Of a stretch of DNA of 64,000 nt, positions 45,923-55,618 are shown in pieces. Below the pieces are notes generated by a model. It saw only the letters and a program-made list of their open reading frames with translations. It was not told the DNA's origin and searched no databases. A program made the position numbers and the translations under genes. Numbering within the stretch: position 1 is the stretch's first letter; every line of letters starts with the position of its first letter. Origin of the DNA: Anaerocolumna sp. MB42-C2 (lineage in GTDB: Bacteria; Bacillota; Clostridia; Lachnospirales; Lachnospiraceae); the NCBI RefSeq assembly GCF_030913705.1, contig NZ_CP133190.1, positions 1,984,001 through 2,048,000 on the forward strand, written 5' to 3'.

Positions 45923-47761
45923 ATGAAAATCAAAAGAGAAGATATTCGTAACATCGCTATTATTGCCCATGTTGACCATGGCAAAACAACCTTGGTAGAT
46001 GAGCTTTTAAAGCAAAGCGGTGTATTCCGTTCCAACCAGACCGTACAGGAAAGGGTTATGGACTCCAATGATATTGAGAGGGAACGTGGAATTACGATAC
46101 TTTCTAAAAATACAGCTATTTATTATGAGGGAGTTAAAATCAATATCATTGATACACCTGGTCATGCTGATTTCGGCGGTGAAGTGGAACGTGTCTTAAA
46201 AATGGTTAACGGTGTTGTCTTAGTTGTGGATGCTTTTGAAGGCGCTATGCCGCAAACTAAATTCGTTCTTAAAAAAGCCCTGGAACTGAACTTGCCGGTT
46301 ATTGTCTGCATTAATAAGATTGACAGACCGGAAGCAAGACCTACAGAAGTAATTGATGAAGTTTTAGAATTATTTATAGAATTAGATGCTTCCGATGAAC
46401 AGCTTGATTGTCCTTTTGTTTATGCATCTGCTAAATCTGGTATTGCTATTTTAGAATTAGATGATACACCTGAAAATATGAAACCCTTATTTGAAACTAT
46501 TATTGATTATATACCTGCCCCGGAGGGCGACCCTGATGCCAGCACACAGGTACTGATCAGCACCATAGACTATAATGAATATGTTGGACGTATCGGAGTA
46601 GGTAAAGTAGACAACGGTACCATTAAAATGAATCAGGAAGCCGTTATGGTCAATGCCCATGACCCAAATAAAAATGTAAAAGTTAAAATCAGCAAATTAT
46701 ATGAATTTGAAGGTTTAAAAAAGATTGAAGTCACAGAAGCAACCGTAGGTTCCATTGTTGCCATATCAGGTATCGCAGAAATTCATATTGGTGATACCAT
46801 ATGTTCACCGGATAATCCGGTACCGATTCCGTTCCAGAAGATTTCCGAGCCAACGATTGCTATGCATTTTATGGTAAATGACAGTCCTCTTGCCGGACAG
46901 GAGGGTAAATATGTAACTTCCCGCCATTTAAGAGACCGCCTCTTCCGTGAATTAAATACGGACGTAAGTCTAAGGGTTGAGGAAACGGATGCTACGGAAA
47001 GTTATAAAGTATCCGGCCGCGGTGAATTACATCTTTCTGTTTTAATTGAGAATATGCGCAGAGAAGGTTATGAATTTGCAGTAAGTAAAGCAGAAGTTTT
47101 ATATAGATATGATGAAAAAGGCAAACAGCTCGAACCTATGGAAAGAGCAATCATCGACGTGCCGGAAGAATTCTCCGGTACTGTAATTGATAAATTAAGT
47201 CAGAGAAAAGGAGAACTGCAGGGTATGTCAACTGCAAACGGCGGTTACTCCCGACTTGAATTCTCCATTCCCTCCAGAGGTCTCATCGGTTACCGCGGTG
47301 AATTTATGACTGATACAAAAGGTAATGGTATGATTAACACATTATTTGACGATTATGGACCTTATAAAGGAGATATCCAATATAGAAAACAAGGTTCTTT
47401 AATTGCCTATGAATCAGGTGAAGCTATCACCTATGGTCTGTTTAACGCTCAGGAAAGAGGTACCTTATTTATTAATCCCGGTGAAAAAGTTTATTCCGGT
47501 ATGGTTGTCGGCCAGAATGGTAAAGCCGAGGATATTGAAGTTAATGTATGTAAGAGAAAACAGCTTACCAATACCCGCTCCTCCAGCGCTGATGAAGCCT
47601 TGAAATTAACTCCGCCGCGAGTTTTAAGTCTGGAACAGGCTCTGGAATTTATTGATACCGACGAATTATTAGAAGTTACTCCCAAAAGTTTAAGAATCCG
47701 TAAAAAAATATTAGATCCGACTATGCGTATGAGAGCTAAGAGAAACAGTCAGAACAAATAA
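45923..47761 (+). CDS. typA: Translational GTPase TypA/BipA
   Basis: A 612-aa ribosome-binding GTPase important for ribosome assembly and stress growth. G1 AHVDHGKTTL, G2 RGITI, G3 DTPGHADFGG, G4 NKIDRPEARP are intact. Elongation-factor-like domains follow and the C-terminal domain carries PSRGLIGYRGEFMTDTKG. ATG 45923 is chosen, after AAGGAAGG; upstream codons belong to the leader. Single gene with its own terminator. Confidence 0.97.
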   Translation: MKIKREDIRNIAIIAHVDHGKTTLVDELLKQSGVFRSNQTVQERVMDSNDIERERGITILSKNTAIYYEGVKINIIDTPGHADFGGEVERVLKMVNGVVLVVDAFEGAMPQTKFVLKKALELNLPVIVCINKIDRPEARPTEVIDEVLELFIELDASDEQLDCPFVYASAKSGIAILELDDTPENMKPLFETIIDYIPAPEGDPDASTQVLISTIDYNEYVGRIGVGKVDNGTIKMNQEAVMVNAHDPNKNVKVKISKLYEFEGLKKIEVTEATVGSIVAISGIAEIHIGDTICSPDNPVPIPFQKISEPTIAMHFMVNDSPLAGQEGKYVTSRHLRDRLFRELNTDVSLRVEETDATESYKVSGRGELHLSVLIENMRREGYEFAVSKAEVLYRYDEKGKQLEPMERAIIDVPEEFSGTVIDKLSQRKGELQGMSTANGGYSRLEFSIPSRGLIGYRGEFMTDTKGNGMINTLFDDYGPYKGDIQYRKQGSLIAYESGEAITYGLFNAQERGTLFINPGEKVYSGMVVGQNGKAEDIEVNVCKRKQLTNTRSSSADEALKLTPPRVLSLEQALEFIDTDELLEVTPKSLRIRKKILDPTMRMRAKRNSQNK

Positions 47762-47774
47762 AAATTAAATGAAA

Positions 47775-47811
47775 GGCGGCCTGGCTGCCAATGGCAACCA
47801 GCTGCTTTTTT
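47775..47811 (+). terminator. typA terminator
   Basis: GC-rich stem (GGCCTGGCTGCC against GGCAACCAGCTGC with small mismatches) followed by T6, 14 nt after the typA stop. Confidence 0.85.
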
Positions 47812-47830
47812 ATAATCTGGAGTGATATCT

Positions 47831-48775
47831 ATGGGGATAGAATTTAAAAAATTAACTATAATGGACAGCATGTATTTAGAGAAATACAATAACTTACGTC
47901 CAATCTATATATCGGAACGTCAATCAATTAATGCAATTATATGGGAAGAATATTATGATACTTTTTATTACCGTAATGATACTTATATGGTGTGTCTAAT
48001 TAAATCAAGGAATCGCAACTGTCCAATGATGCCCATGTGTAAAACGGAAGATATAAAAGATGTATTTATGGAAATTAAAAACCACTGGAATCAAACGCTG
48101 CATGAACCTTTAAATATGTATCTGGTAGACGAGGTTTTTCTGGAAGTTCTTAAAACAATTCCTGGTTTTATGGACGACTTTGATATTGTTGATGACAGGG
48201 ACTCTTATGATTATATGTATGACGCCGAAAAGTTAAGAACCTTAAGCGGAAAGGCATATCACAAGAAAAAAAACCATTTGAATTCTTTTCTAAAGAACTA
48301 TTCAGGACGATATGAATATAAATCTCTTTCCTGCTCCGATATTGACGAAATAGAGGCTTTTCATGATACATGGCTGGATAACCGTGACTATGAAGATAAA
48401 CACGGCAGTATGCGCATGGAGGAAAACGGTATACACAGACTTTTTAGAAACTGCGGATTAATTGATTGTGAATTAGGCGGTGTTTATATAGATAATAAAT
48501 TGGAAGCCTATTCGATTGGAAGTTATGCTCCTGATATACAATGTGCGTTTATTCACATTGAAAAAGCAAATATAAACATACCCGGATTATATAACTTTAT
48601 CAATCAGCAATTTTTAATTAATGCTTTCCCCGAAGCTAAAATTGTGAACAGAGAAGATGATTTAGGCCAAGAGGGCCTTAGAAAAGCAAAACTCTCTTAT
48701 CAGCCAATTAAATTAGAGCCCAAATATCACATCTATCAAAAAATAACCGGTTTTAAAACTTCGATACCTGAATAA
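47831..48775 (+). CDS. DUF2156-family acyl/aminoacyltransferase-like protein
   Basis: A 314-aa protein matching DUF2156, related to the C-terminal domain of lysyl-phosphatidylglycerol synthases and GNAT-like folds. Motifs: YISERQSINAIIWEEYYDTFYYRND, GKAYHKKKNHLNSFLK, IHIEKANINIPGLYNFINQQF, NREDDLGQEGLRKAKLSY. No membrane helices, so cytosolic. ATG 47831 after GGAGTGATATCT is preferred over a GTG three codons upstream. Substrate unknown. Confidence 0.88.
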   Translation: MGIEFKKLTIMDSMYLEKYNNLRPIYISERQSINAIIWEEYYDTFYYRNDTYMVCLIKSRNRNCPMMPMCKTEDIKDVFMEIKNHWNQTLHEPLNMYLVDEVFLEVLKTIPGFMDDFDIVDDRDSYDYMYDAEKLRTLSGKAYHKKKNHLNSFLKNYSGRYEYKSLSCSDIDEIEAFHDTWLDNRDYEDKHGSMRMEENGIHRLFRNCGLIDCELGGVYIDNKLEAYSIGSYAPDIQCAFIHIEKANINIPGLYNFINQQFLINAFPEAKIVNREDDLGQEGLRKAKLSYQPIKLEPKYHIYQKITGFKTSIPE

Positions 48776-48831
48776 AAGAAACTCATTCGTCCAGATAAAC
48801 TTATGACACCGTTTTACTTGTTTAAAATAAA

Positions 48832-48886
48832 CAATTTCTTATATATTTCACCCCAGATTATTCGGACCAAAATATATAAGAAATTG
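48832..48886. terminator. Perfect 17-bp AT-rich inverted repeat between convergent genes
   Basis: CAATTTCTTATATATTT (48832-48848) and its exact complement at 48870-48886, 21-nt loop. It occupies the DUF2156/Panacea gap. The length of perfect pairing is more than a terminator needs. Confidence 0.6.
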
Positions 48887-48958
48887 CTTAAGTAATTCTT
48901 ATTTCAATTATTCTAATGATTCGCTGATTTCTAAAACAACTAAGACTTTCTATAAGCT

Positions 48959-49747
48959 TCAGATACCTTTTAACTGCATAAACCTTCTGTCAGGATACTT
49001 ATTGATATCGTCCATATTATGTATATCATATTGAACTAAAATATCTTTAAAATAATTCTTTATCGTTTCTTTTGAAATAATCTTTCTGCCTTCTTTATCC
49101 CGGGATATCCGGAAATTAGATCGTTCTGACGTCGTGATTGATTTCAGTGCTTTAGGGCCGTACCAACAGAATGTGTCAAGAATTTTATTAATAAGTTTCA
49201 TTTCTTCTTCTGCCAGTCTGCTTTCGGGAATTTCGAAGACATTAACACCATGTTTTTTCATCGTCGAATAAAGCTGGTAATAAGGAGCATTTTCCTGATT
49301 CACATTATAATCATCTTCAAAGATTTCTTTATCAAATAATGCCAGGGAAAAACCTTGGGAATAATATAAAAGCCATTGAAGATAACTTGGAGACATATCT
49401 CCCTGACTGAAATAAATCATATACTGTGCAATCAGATTAATCTTTTTCTCTGTCAATTTTTCCAGCACAGCCTGCAAACTTTTTCGATAAGCTACCTTGG
49501 TTAAATTATCTTTGTTCTCCAGTAATAATTCATAATAATAAGCCGGCTCTTCCGCTATGGTTTTTAATTTGTTGGAGTATTCCGCAGTCGGTATATCACC
49601 CTCTATATATCTTATGATGGTGGTTTCTCCCCAACCCAATAGTTTTGCAAGAGGTTTTTTGCCTATACGAAAATCACTTAATATTGCTCGTATTTCATTG
49701 GCAGTGACAATTGAATTAGCATTATTCTGCAGATTATTTTCTTTCAT
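48959..49747 (-). CDS. HTH plus Panacea (SocA-like) domain protein
   Basis: A 262-aa protein; ATG 49747 follows GAAAGGG. N-terminal helix-turn-helix (about 15-65: TANEIRAILSDFRIGKKPLAKLLGWGETTIIRYIEG) with a linker, then a Panacea/SocA-like domain (about 105-262: QYMIYFSQGDMSPSYLQWLLYYSQGFSLALFDKEIF and PYYQLYSTMKKHGV). Panacea proteins serve as antitoxins for diverse toxins and are usually paired. Here both neighbours are unrelated and no small toxin frame is apparent, so it is an orphan, or its toxin is not recognised. Confidence 0.82.
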   Translation of the reverse strand: MKENNLQNNANSIVTANEIRAILSDFRIGKKPLAKLLGWGETTIIRYIEGDIPTAEYSNKLKTIAEEPAYYYELLLENKDNLTKVAYRKSLQAVLEKLTEKKINLIAQYMIYFSQGDMSPSYLQWLLYYSQGFSLALFDKEIFEDDYNVNQENAPYYQLYSTMKKHGVNVFEIPESRLAEEEMKLINKILDTFCWYGPKALKSITTSERSNFRISRDKEGRKIISKETIKNYFKDILVQYDIHNMDDINKYPDRRFMQLKGI

Positions 49748-49920
49748 AGTTTTATCCCTTTCAGTATAATGTCTTCCCCAAATTCCCTTATTCCTTCGCA
49801 TTCAATATCTAAATAATATATAATATTTATAGTTTGGTCAACAATAATTACGAAAAAACCAGGGTTATTTAAAGTAACTTATTTACCTAATTAAAATTAG
49901 TAATGATTCATACTAAAGTC

Positions 49921-51042
49921 CTAGAATTTACGAAATTCATTTAAATCATGAATTATAATTTTAAATCCTTTTATCACTCTGTCAAACATACCGATTTGGT
50001 AAAACTTAACTAAAATCATTCCAATTGGTATACCAATAATCATTCCAAGTACATTCATAAAACGATAACCGACAAACATAAATACCAAAGTTGCAAACGG
50101 ATTGATTCCGATACTGTCTCCTACCATTTTAGGCTGCAGTACCTGCTTAACAATTTGACAGATAAGGTAAATCGCAATCAGCAGTACTGCTTTTAGATAA
50201 TTGCCAAGTAAAAAATCTGCCAATGCCCACGGCCAGATTACCGCACCCGTTCCAAAGAAAGGGAGGAAATCCAGAAATGCAATACCAATTGCCAACAGGA
50301 GAGAATAATCTACTTTCAATAATTCCAAACCAATGAATAGTATTATGATCAGTATCAGCATAATTTTAAACTGAGCTTTGAAATAACCACCAACTGCCGT
50401 TTTAAAATTATCAATTATCAAAGTATAGCTCTTCACCACTGGGCCAGGCATAATCTTTCTAATACTTCTTGATAGATTATCCCGTTCTGCTATAAAGAAA
50501 TATGCCGATAAAATAGTTATAATTGTCATAAGCAGCATTTTAACAATATTTTTTGCATATGCTCCGGCTTCACTAATAGTGGGCATATTTTCGTCCGCCA
50601 TTAACTTTGATCCATATTCAGAAATATCTATATTCATCCTGTCCACCATATTTTTTAAGCCGGCAGGAAGTAAGGAATATACCCCTTGTAATTTAACTGA
50701 TAATACATTTAACTGATTCTCTATACTTTTATAAATATCAGGCAAGTCACGCATTAACCCAATTGACTCCTTGATAACTAAGGATACTAAAGCATATAAA
50801 GCTCCAATAACTGCTGCAATGACAACTATGATTATAATTGCTGAACTATGCTTTCTTAAGATCTTCACTCTTTTCTCCAAAAACTTAACAAGCGGGTTCG
50901 CTATCATGGATATAATCCAACCAATTACAAATGGCATAAAAAATGCTAAAATTTTAGGGAATATGAATATGACAAAAAGCAGTCCTAAAACAAAAATTAT
51001 TAGGTTTACAGTTATTTTAAGATATATTATCCCATTTTTCAT
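49921..51042 (-). CDS. AI-2E family transporter (YtvI-like)
   Basis: A 373-aa membrane protein with about eight helices, the family motif PFFGTGAVIWPWALADFLLGNY and the C-terminal QPKMVGDSIGINPFATLVFMFVGYRF. The length and the N-terminal three helices resemble the sporulation membrane protein YtvI; substrates of the family are mostly unknown. Single gene, 173 nt before the Panacea gene. Confidence 0.85.
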   Translation of the reverse strand: MKNGIIYLKITVNLIIFVLGLLFVIFIFPKILAFFMPFVIGWIISMIANPLVKFLEKRVKILRKHSSAIIIIVVIAAVIGALYALVSLVIKESIGLMRDLPDIYKSIENQLNVLSVKLQGVYSLLPAGLKNMVDRMNIDISEYGSKLMADENMPTISEAGAYAKNIVKMLLMTIITILSAYFFIAERDNLSRSIRKIMPGPVVKSYTLIIDNFKTAVGGYFKAQFKIMLILIIILFIGLELLKVDYSLLLAIGIAFLDFLPFFGTGAVIWPWALADFLLGNYLKAVLLIAIYLICQIVKQVLQPKMVGDSIGINPFATLVFMFVGYRFMNVLGMIIGIPIGMILVKFYQIGMFDRVIKGFKIIIHDLNEFRKF

Positions 51043-51154
51043 CTATTCATCTCCATATAAGAATGTAATAATTTTACTGCTAAATTAATTATAATACTAT
51101 ACCAATTTTAATGTAAATATCTTTTTCTAAATTTAATTACTGTAAATCTCATTA

Positions 51155-51284
51155 CTGGTTACTGTTCACAGGTAACAACAGAATGTATTTTTTGTGAGTG
51201 TATTGACACAGAATACCGGAGAATTGCAGTGACAAAATGCTTCCGCCCCATTTTGTGTGCATCGCGAAGTCTGTTATTGTTCAC
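51155..51284. repeat. Imperfect repeat-flanked segment downstream of the diguanylate cyclase
   Basis: CTGGTTACTGTTCAC (51155-51169) and CTGTTATTGTTCAC (51271-51284) form a near-direct repeat enclosing ACAAAATG/CATTTTGT (51232-51256) and a GTGACA...CTTCC...TGTGCATC order resembling repeats A and B. The right repeat overlaps the cyclase stop codon. Confidence 0.4.
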
Positions 51285-52891
51285 GGAACTGTAACTATAT
51301 CTCTGCTGCCAACTACCTTGTTTCTCCCCTGTTCTTTTCCTTCATATAATGCTTTATCCGCACTCGAAATACACTGGTCAAAATTATTCGCTTTCTCGTA
51401 TTCCGCCACACCAATGGTAATAGTAAAGGTTATTGTTTGAAAATTTTCTAATTTAGTAACAGAAGTTTCTATATCTTTTCTGATATTTTCTGCTATTCTA
51501 AGTGCTTCTTCATACGTCTTATTAAATAATAAGATTAGAAATTCCTCACCACCCCAACGGCAGACAATATCTTTTTTCGTTACATTTCTTTTCATAATAT
51601 CAGCCGCATTAATTAGAAGCTTATCACCTGCCGTATGTCCATAAGTATCATTATATTGTTTAAAAAAATCGATATCTGCAATTAAAACGGAAATAGGTGA
51701 TTTATTCTCTTCCGCCTCATTCATATATTCGATTAATTTTTCCTCATAACCCCTTCGATTGTAAGTGGTTGTTAGAAAATCCATTTTAGCAGCGCTCTCT
51801 AACAATTTCTGATAAGACTTTAATTCCACTATAGACTCCCTTAATAATCTGGCTGTTTTTTTCCTTTTCTCTGCTTCATTCATGGTCAATAATAAGAAAA
51901 GGCAGATTAACATAATAGGCAGTGTTGTAAGAACTGATTCTAATAATATAGTCCAGGCAGGTACACGTATAAACAATTTCCAGGGTGCATTGGCTAAACG
52001 AATGGAATAAACATAATAATCATTAATTCGTTTTACCTTATTTACTTCCATATGTTTCATAGTATTAGCGGTAAAATCTGAAATATCCATAAATTTTTCC
52101 ATGGAAATCATCTCTTTACCCAATTCTTTTTTATGCCCGGAAGCTATTACAAAACCATTTTCATCAATCAGGCAGCTTTCAAATTTTGAATCTATCATTT
52201 CTTTGAAACGAAAATTTGAGAAATCAATTGTTACGACACCCATAAATTGTTTTCTATAATAAATAGGTATTGAATATGTAACGATCAGTTCTGTTTTATC
52301 ACGGTTTAAGTACACCGGCGTCCAGACAGACTTTTGACTATCGTTTTCCTTTGGTGCTGCCTTTGTATAAAATATCTGCTTCTTTAAATCCTCTGTATAT
52401 CGGAAATCTCTTGAATATATAAAAGGGTATCGGTTAATAAAATTATTCTCACTGATATAACTCATCCATTTTATATCCGGAAGTTTATGGTATAGTTTAT
52501 TAAAAACTTTATTAAAATGTACCGCTAAATTTAATTCATCCCTTACAGATTTATCAATTGGTATCTTTCCGGCACCGGTTAAATTTCCCTCTGTTTTTTC
52601 CATTTTTGTACCACCGATGGCATCTGCATGGAAATAATTTTCCTTTGAATTAAATTTAATAAAATTAAGAAATCCGGAATTACCTGATTCTGTACTCTGA
52701 TAAATACCATTACCAAAAATAGATATAATGTCCGCATAACCACTGATTAAATCTATATGCCGATTCAAAATAGCTTCCTTTGATATTGCATTATTTTTAA
52801 AATCCTTTATTAAAGAATCATACTTATTTTGATAAGTTATTAAGTTACTGATAAAAATCAAGAAAATTATAATAGGTTTTTTCAGTTTCAT
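51281..52891 (-). CDS. Membrane diguanylate cyclase with dCache-like sensor
   Basis: A 536-aa protein making c-di-GMP from GTP. N-terminal helix, extracellular dCache-like sensor (about 30-300), second helix (about 310-330), coiled linker, and a GGDEF domain (about 365-530) with intact active-site GGEEF in CRWGGEEFLILL. The inhibitory I-site RxxD, expected five residues before GGEEF, reads TKKD, so product inhibition is probably absent. ATG 52891 after AAGGAGAATTTG; a TTG one codon upstream is also in frame. Confidence 0.93.
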   Translation of the reverse strand: MKLKKPIIIFLIFISNLITYQNKYDSLIKDFKNNAISKEAILNRHIDLISGYADIISIFGNGIYQSTESGNSGFLNFIKFNSKENYFHADAIGGTKMEKTEGNLTGAGKIPIDKSVRDELNLAVHFNKVFNKLYHKLPDIKWMSYISENNFINRYPFIYSRDFRYTEDLKKQIFYTKAAPKENDSQKSVWTPVYLNRDKTELIVTYSIPIYYRKQFMGVVTIDFSNFRFKEMIDSKFESCLIDENGFVIASGHKKELGKEMISMEKFMDISDFTANTMKHMEVNKVKRINDYYVYSIRLANAPWKLFIRVPAWTILLESVLTTLPIMLICLFLLLTMNEAEKRKKTARLLRESIVELKSYQKLLESAAKMDFLTTTYNRRGYEEKLIEYMNEAEENKSPISVLIADIDFFKQYNDTYGHTAGDKLLINAADIMKRNVTKKDIVCRWGGEEFLILLFNKTYEEALRIAENIRKDIETSVTKLENFQTITFTITIGVAEYEKANNFDQCISSADKALYEGKEQGRNKVVGSRDIVTVP

Positions 52892-53201
52892 CAAATTCTC
52901 CTTCTAAGTAAGAATCACGTTGGATTAACATGCAGTCTCCCTTTGCTCTATTTGTTCCAGCTATAACTTGATGCTTTTTATTTCGCTGACAACTACTTCT
53001 CCCTCAGAATATTTGATTAAAACCCGCCTTTCTAATTAAATCAATTATTATTAGCTCGATATTAATTTTATACGCAAAATAAATATTATGATATAAGAAT
53101 GATTCAATGATAACGCCAAAATACTACATAAAATAACAAAAAACGATTTTTATATATCTATTTTAACTAAAAATGTATATTTTTTCAATGTTTTTTTTAT
53201 T

Positions 53202-53283
53202 CAAAAAGAGTCTTCCTAAAACTTACCATTATTACCTAATAATTAATCAGGTTTATAATTTAAGTTTGGGAAGACTCTTTTTG
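53202..53283 (-). terminator. Long nested hairpin terminating the ABC-permease transcript
   Basis: 15-bp perfect outer arms CAAAAAGAGTCTTCC (53202-53216) / complement (53269-53283), continued by an AAACTT/AAGTTT inner stem and a third ACCT...AGGT hairpin. The outer arm ends in T5 and it lies directly after the permease stop. The rest of the gap to the cyclase gene (52892-53201) is AT-rich with no recognised structure. Confidence 0.75.
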
Positions 53284-53293
53284 ATTTAGTCTT

Positions 53294-55618
53294 TTATTGT
53301 GCGTTGACAATATCTGTAACGCTCATTTTATTAAGTGTTTTTACTGGACGTATGACGGACAAAACCGTTGATAATATAGTAATGCCGATTATAATTGCAA
53401 GCGTTCCAAAGGGTACTTGCCAATTAAGCCCCCATTTTGACGTTATCAGCATTTGAAATATCAGCCTGTGAATAGGCAGACTTATAATAAGCCCGGCCAG
53501 ACAACCGCATATCGCATAGGTTGCCGCTTCAACAATCACCATATGGTGGAGTTGCCCTCCAGTCATTCCGATTGCTTTCATTACACCATATCTGTTTTTC
53601 CTGTTAGAAACGCTGTTGCTCATGCTGTTAATTATATTGAATACAGTAATAGACGCGATTATTACAAGAAAGCCATATATAAACAGTGCAAAGGAGTAGT
53701 ATGCTGCTTTGGCTCCTGTATTGACCTCCCGCCGGTCTGAAAAAATCTGTTCAGATGAAGTAAGCCTGCGTAGTTGCGTAACTGTATCCTCACTTGCATT
53801 TCTTGCAAGCTGCGTATCTATTACCGAATATCCTTGTTCTTCGGTTAAACCTTGAAATGTCTGCTCGGAACAAATAACGGTCTGTATATCTGCTTCATTG
53901 ACAAATGGACTGTTTGAAAGTACCCCGGCAACATAGACGGTGTTTTTGCCATGTGCTGTTTTTATTGTAAAAGTGTCGCCAACATGCAAATTAGAGTTAT
54001 CCGAATAAACAACTAAAACAGTATTGTTTTTATTTATTACGGTATCGATGTTGCCGGAAACCAATTCCTGTTTTGCCCACTTAAACTGATTTTCTTCATA
54101 AGAAATTAAGCTGATTTTAGCATCACCATAAACGCTTGTTATAGATACATCTTCAAACATACGGCCAAAGGCGCGTTTTACACCGCTTATATTTTGCGCC
54201 TGCTTTAAAATCTTTTTATCCAATGAATTAGAATTGTCACTGCTTGCAATAGAAATGTCCGGCGTGTATGGTTTTAACGCTCGTATTCCCTGCCCCATAA
54301 AATCAACCATAACACTAAAGGAAAGAAAGAGTATTATGCTGATGGCGAATGAACCTGTCATTAAAATAATATTCTTTTTATCAGAGAACGCATGGGAAAT
54401 CCCAAGTGATGTTTCCGGCTTAATTCGTTTTATATTCCATGCTGCTTTCGTTGTAAACATAGTGTTTTGCGCCGCATTGCCGGACACGGCGTTTTGCGGG
54501 GATACCTTTGCCGCTTTGTTGGCAGGAGAAAGTGCGGCCAGCGTCACAGTTAAAAATCCAACCAGTGTTCCACTTACAAGGCTTATCAGGCTTAGGTCAA
54601 ATATTGGCATGTCACTGAAATATGCTGAATTGATGTATCTTAAAAATGCCGATGAAGCTATTGTTATAACCGTCCCAACAATAAGGCCGATCGGTATTCC
54701 AAACAGGCAAAGCCGGATACTTTCAAGCAGTACATATTTTTTGACCTGTGAAGTTGATGCACCAAGACAGCGCAGTAGTCCGAAAAATTGAACCCGCTCC
54801 CGGACAGACATGTTAATGCTGCTTGCAATCATCAATGTTCCGGCCGCAAGTACAAGTATAAACAAGATAACCGCTATGATATAGGTACTTACTATAAAAC
54901 TATCGCGGCTTTGTCCAGTCAATCCGAGAAGCGCCGGATTTTCTGATACCTGTTCATCTGACAAATTGAAATCCTCTTTTATTGTATCGATGGCATTTCT
55001 CATATTAGCGCCGCTCTTAAACTGAACATAGTAAGTGTATCCGCTTGTGCCGCTGCTAATTTTCCGTATGCCATCATAGGATAAAAACAGACCATGGGTA
55101 TCATCCTTTAGCTGTAACGGGGTATTGTTGTAAGTTCCGGTAATAACAAAGTCATGTGTGCTGCCGTCCGATAACACTACTTTTACGGTGTCATATAATG
55201 AAATACCAAGCTCCTTTACAAAATGTTCGTCCAGCAAAGCTTCATTTGCCAATCGAGGGAATCGTCCATTATTAACGGTAAGACCCATATTGCCGGATAT
55301 TGCTTCATCACCGCCCATTATTGCAATAGCTTCTGTTCCAAGGATTCCTTCTTGTGTACTCGAAAGCCAACCGGCAACCTCTATTTCAGTGTGATTTTGA
55401 ATGAGCGATGAGGTTTCATCATCTATATTTTTGAAAGCAACATGCCAATAACCATTTGCCTTGATTTGACCAATAGTTTGAGCCTGTATCATTGCTTCGG
55501 CCAAACCGAAAATAGCTGTAACAAGGCAAACGGCGATTGCAATACAGATGATAGTTATTCGTGTCTTTTTCTTATGGATTATTCCGTATTCCTTAATTAA
55601 ACCAAGATAACTATTCAT
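53294..55618 (-). CDS. FtsX-type ABC permease
   Basis: A 774-aa permease with the N-terminal helix after [18 protein letters not shown], an extracellular MacB-like domain and two FtsX modules (helices at about 245-360 and 640-765). Its start overlaps the ATPase stop by 4 nt (ATGA). With the ATPase, kinase and regulator it forms a four-gene cassette of the type that senses or expels membrane-active compounds; the substrate is unknown. DNA here is visibly richer in G+C than the neighbours. Confidence 0.9.
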   Translation of the reverse strand: MNSYLGLIKEYGIIHKKKTRITIICIAIAVCLVTAIFGLAEAMIQAQTIGQIKANGYWHVAFKNIDDETSSLIQNHTEIEVAGWLSSTQEGILGTEAIAIMGGDEAISGNMGLTVNNGRFPRLANEALLDEHFVKELGISLYDTVKVVLSDGSTHDFVITGTYNNTPLQLKDDTHGLFLSYDGIRKISSGTSGYTYYVQFKSGANMRNAIDTIKEDFNLSDEQVSENPALLGLTGQSRDSFIVSTYIIAVILFILVLAAGTLMIASSINMSVRERVQFFGLLRCLGASTSQVKKYVLLESIRLCLFGIPIGLIVGTVITIASSAFLRYINSAYFSDMPIFDLSLISLVSGTLVGFLTVTLAALSPANKAAKVSPQNAVSGNAAQNTMFTTKAAWNIKRIKPETSLGISHAFSDKKNIILMTGSFAISIILFLSFSVMVDFMGQGIRALKPYTPDISIASSDNSNSLDKKILKQAQNISGVKRAFGRMFEDVSITSVYGDAKISLISYEENQFKWAKQELVSGNIDTVINKNNTVLVVYSDNSNLHVGDTFTIKTAHGKNTVYVAGVLSNSPFVNEADIQTVICSEQTFQGLTEEQGYSVIDTQLARNASEDTVTQLRRLTSSEQIFSDRREVNTGAKAAYYSFALFIYGFLVIIASITVFNIINSMSNSVSNRKNRYGVMKAIGMTGGQLHHMVIVEAATYAICGCLAGLIISLPIHRLIFQMLITSKWGLNWQVPFGTLAIIIGITILSTVLSVIRPVKTLNKMSVTDIVNAQ

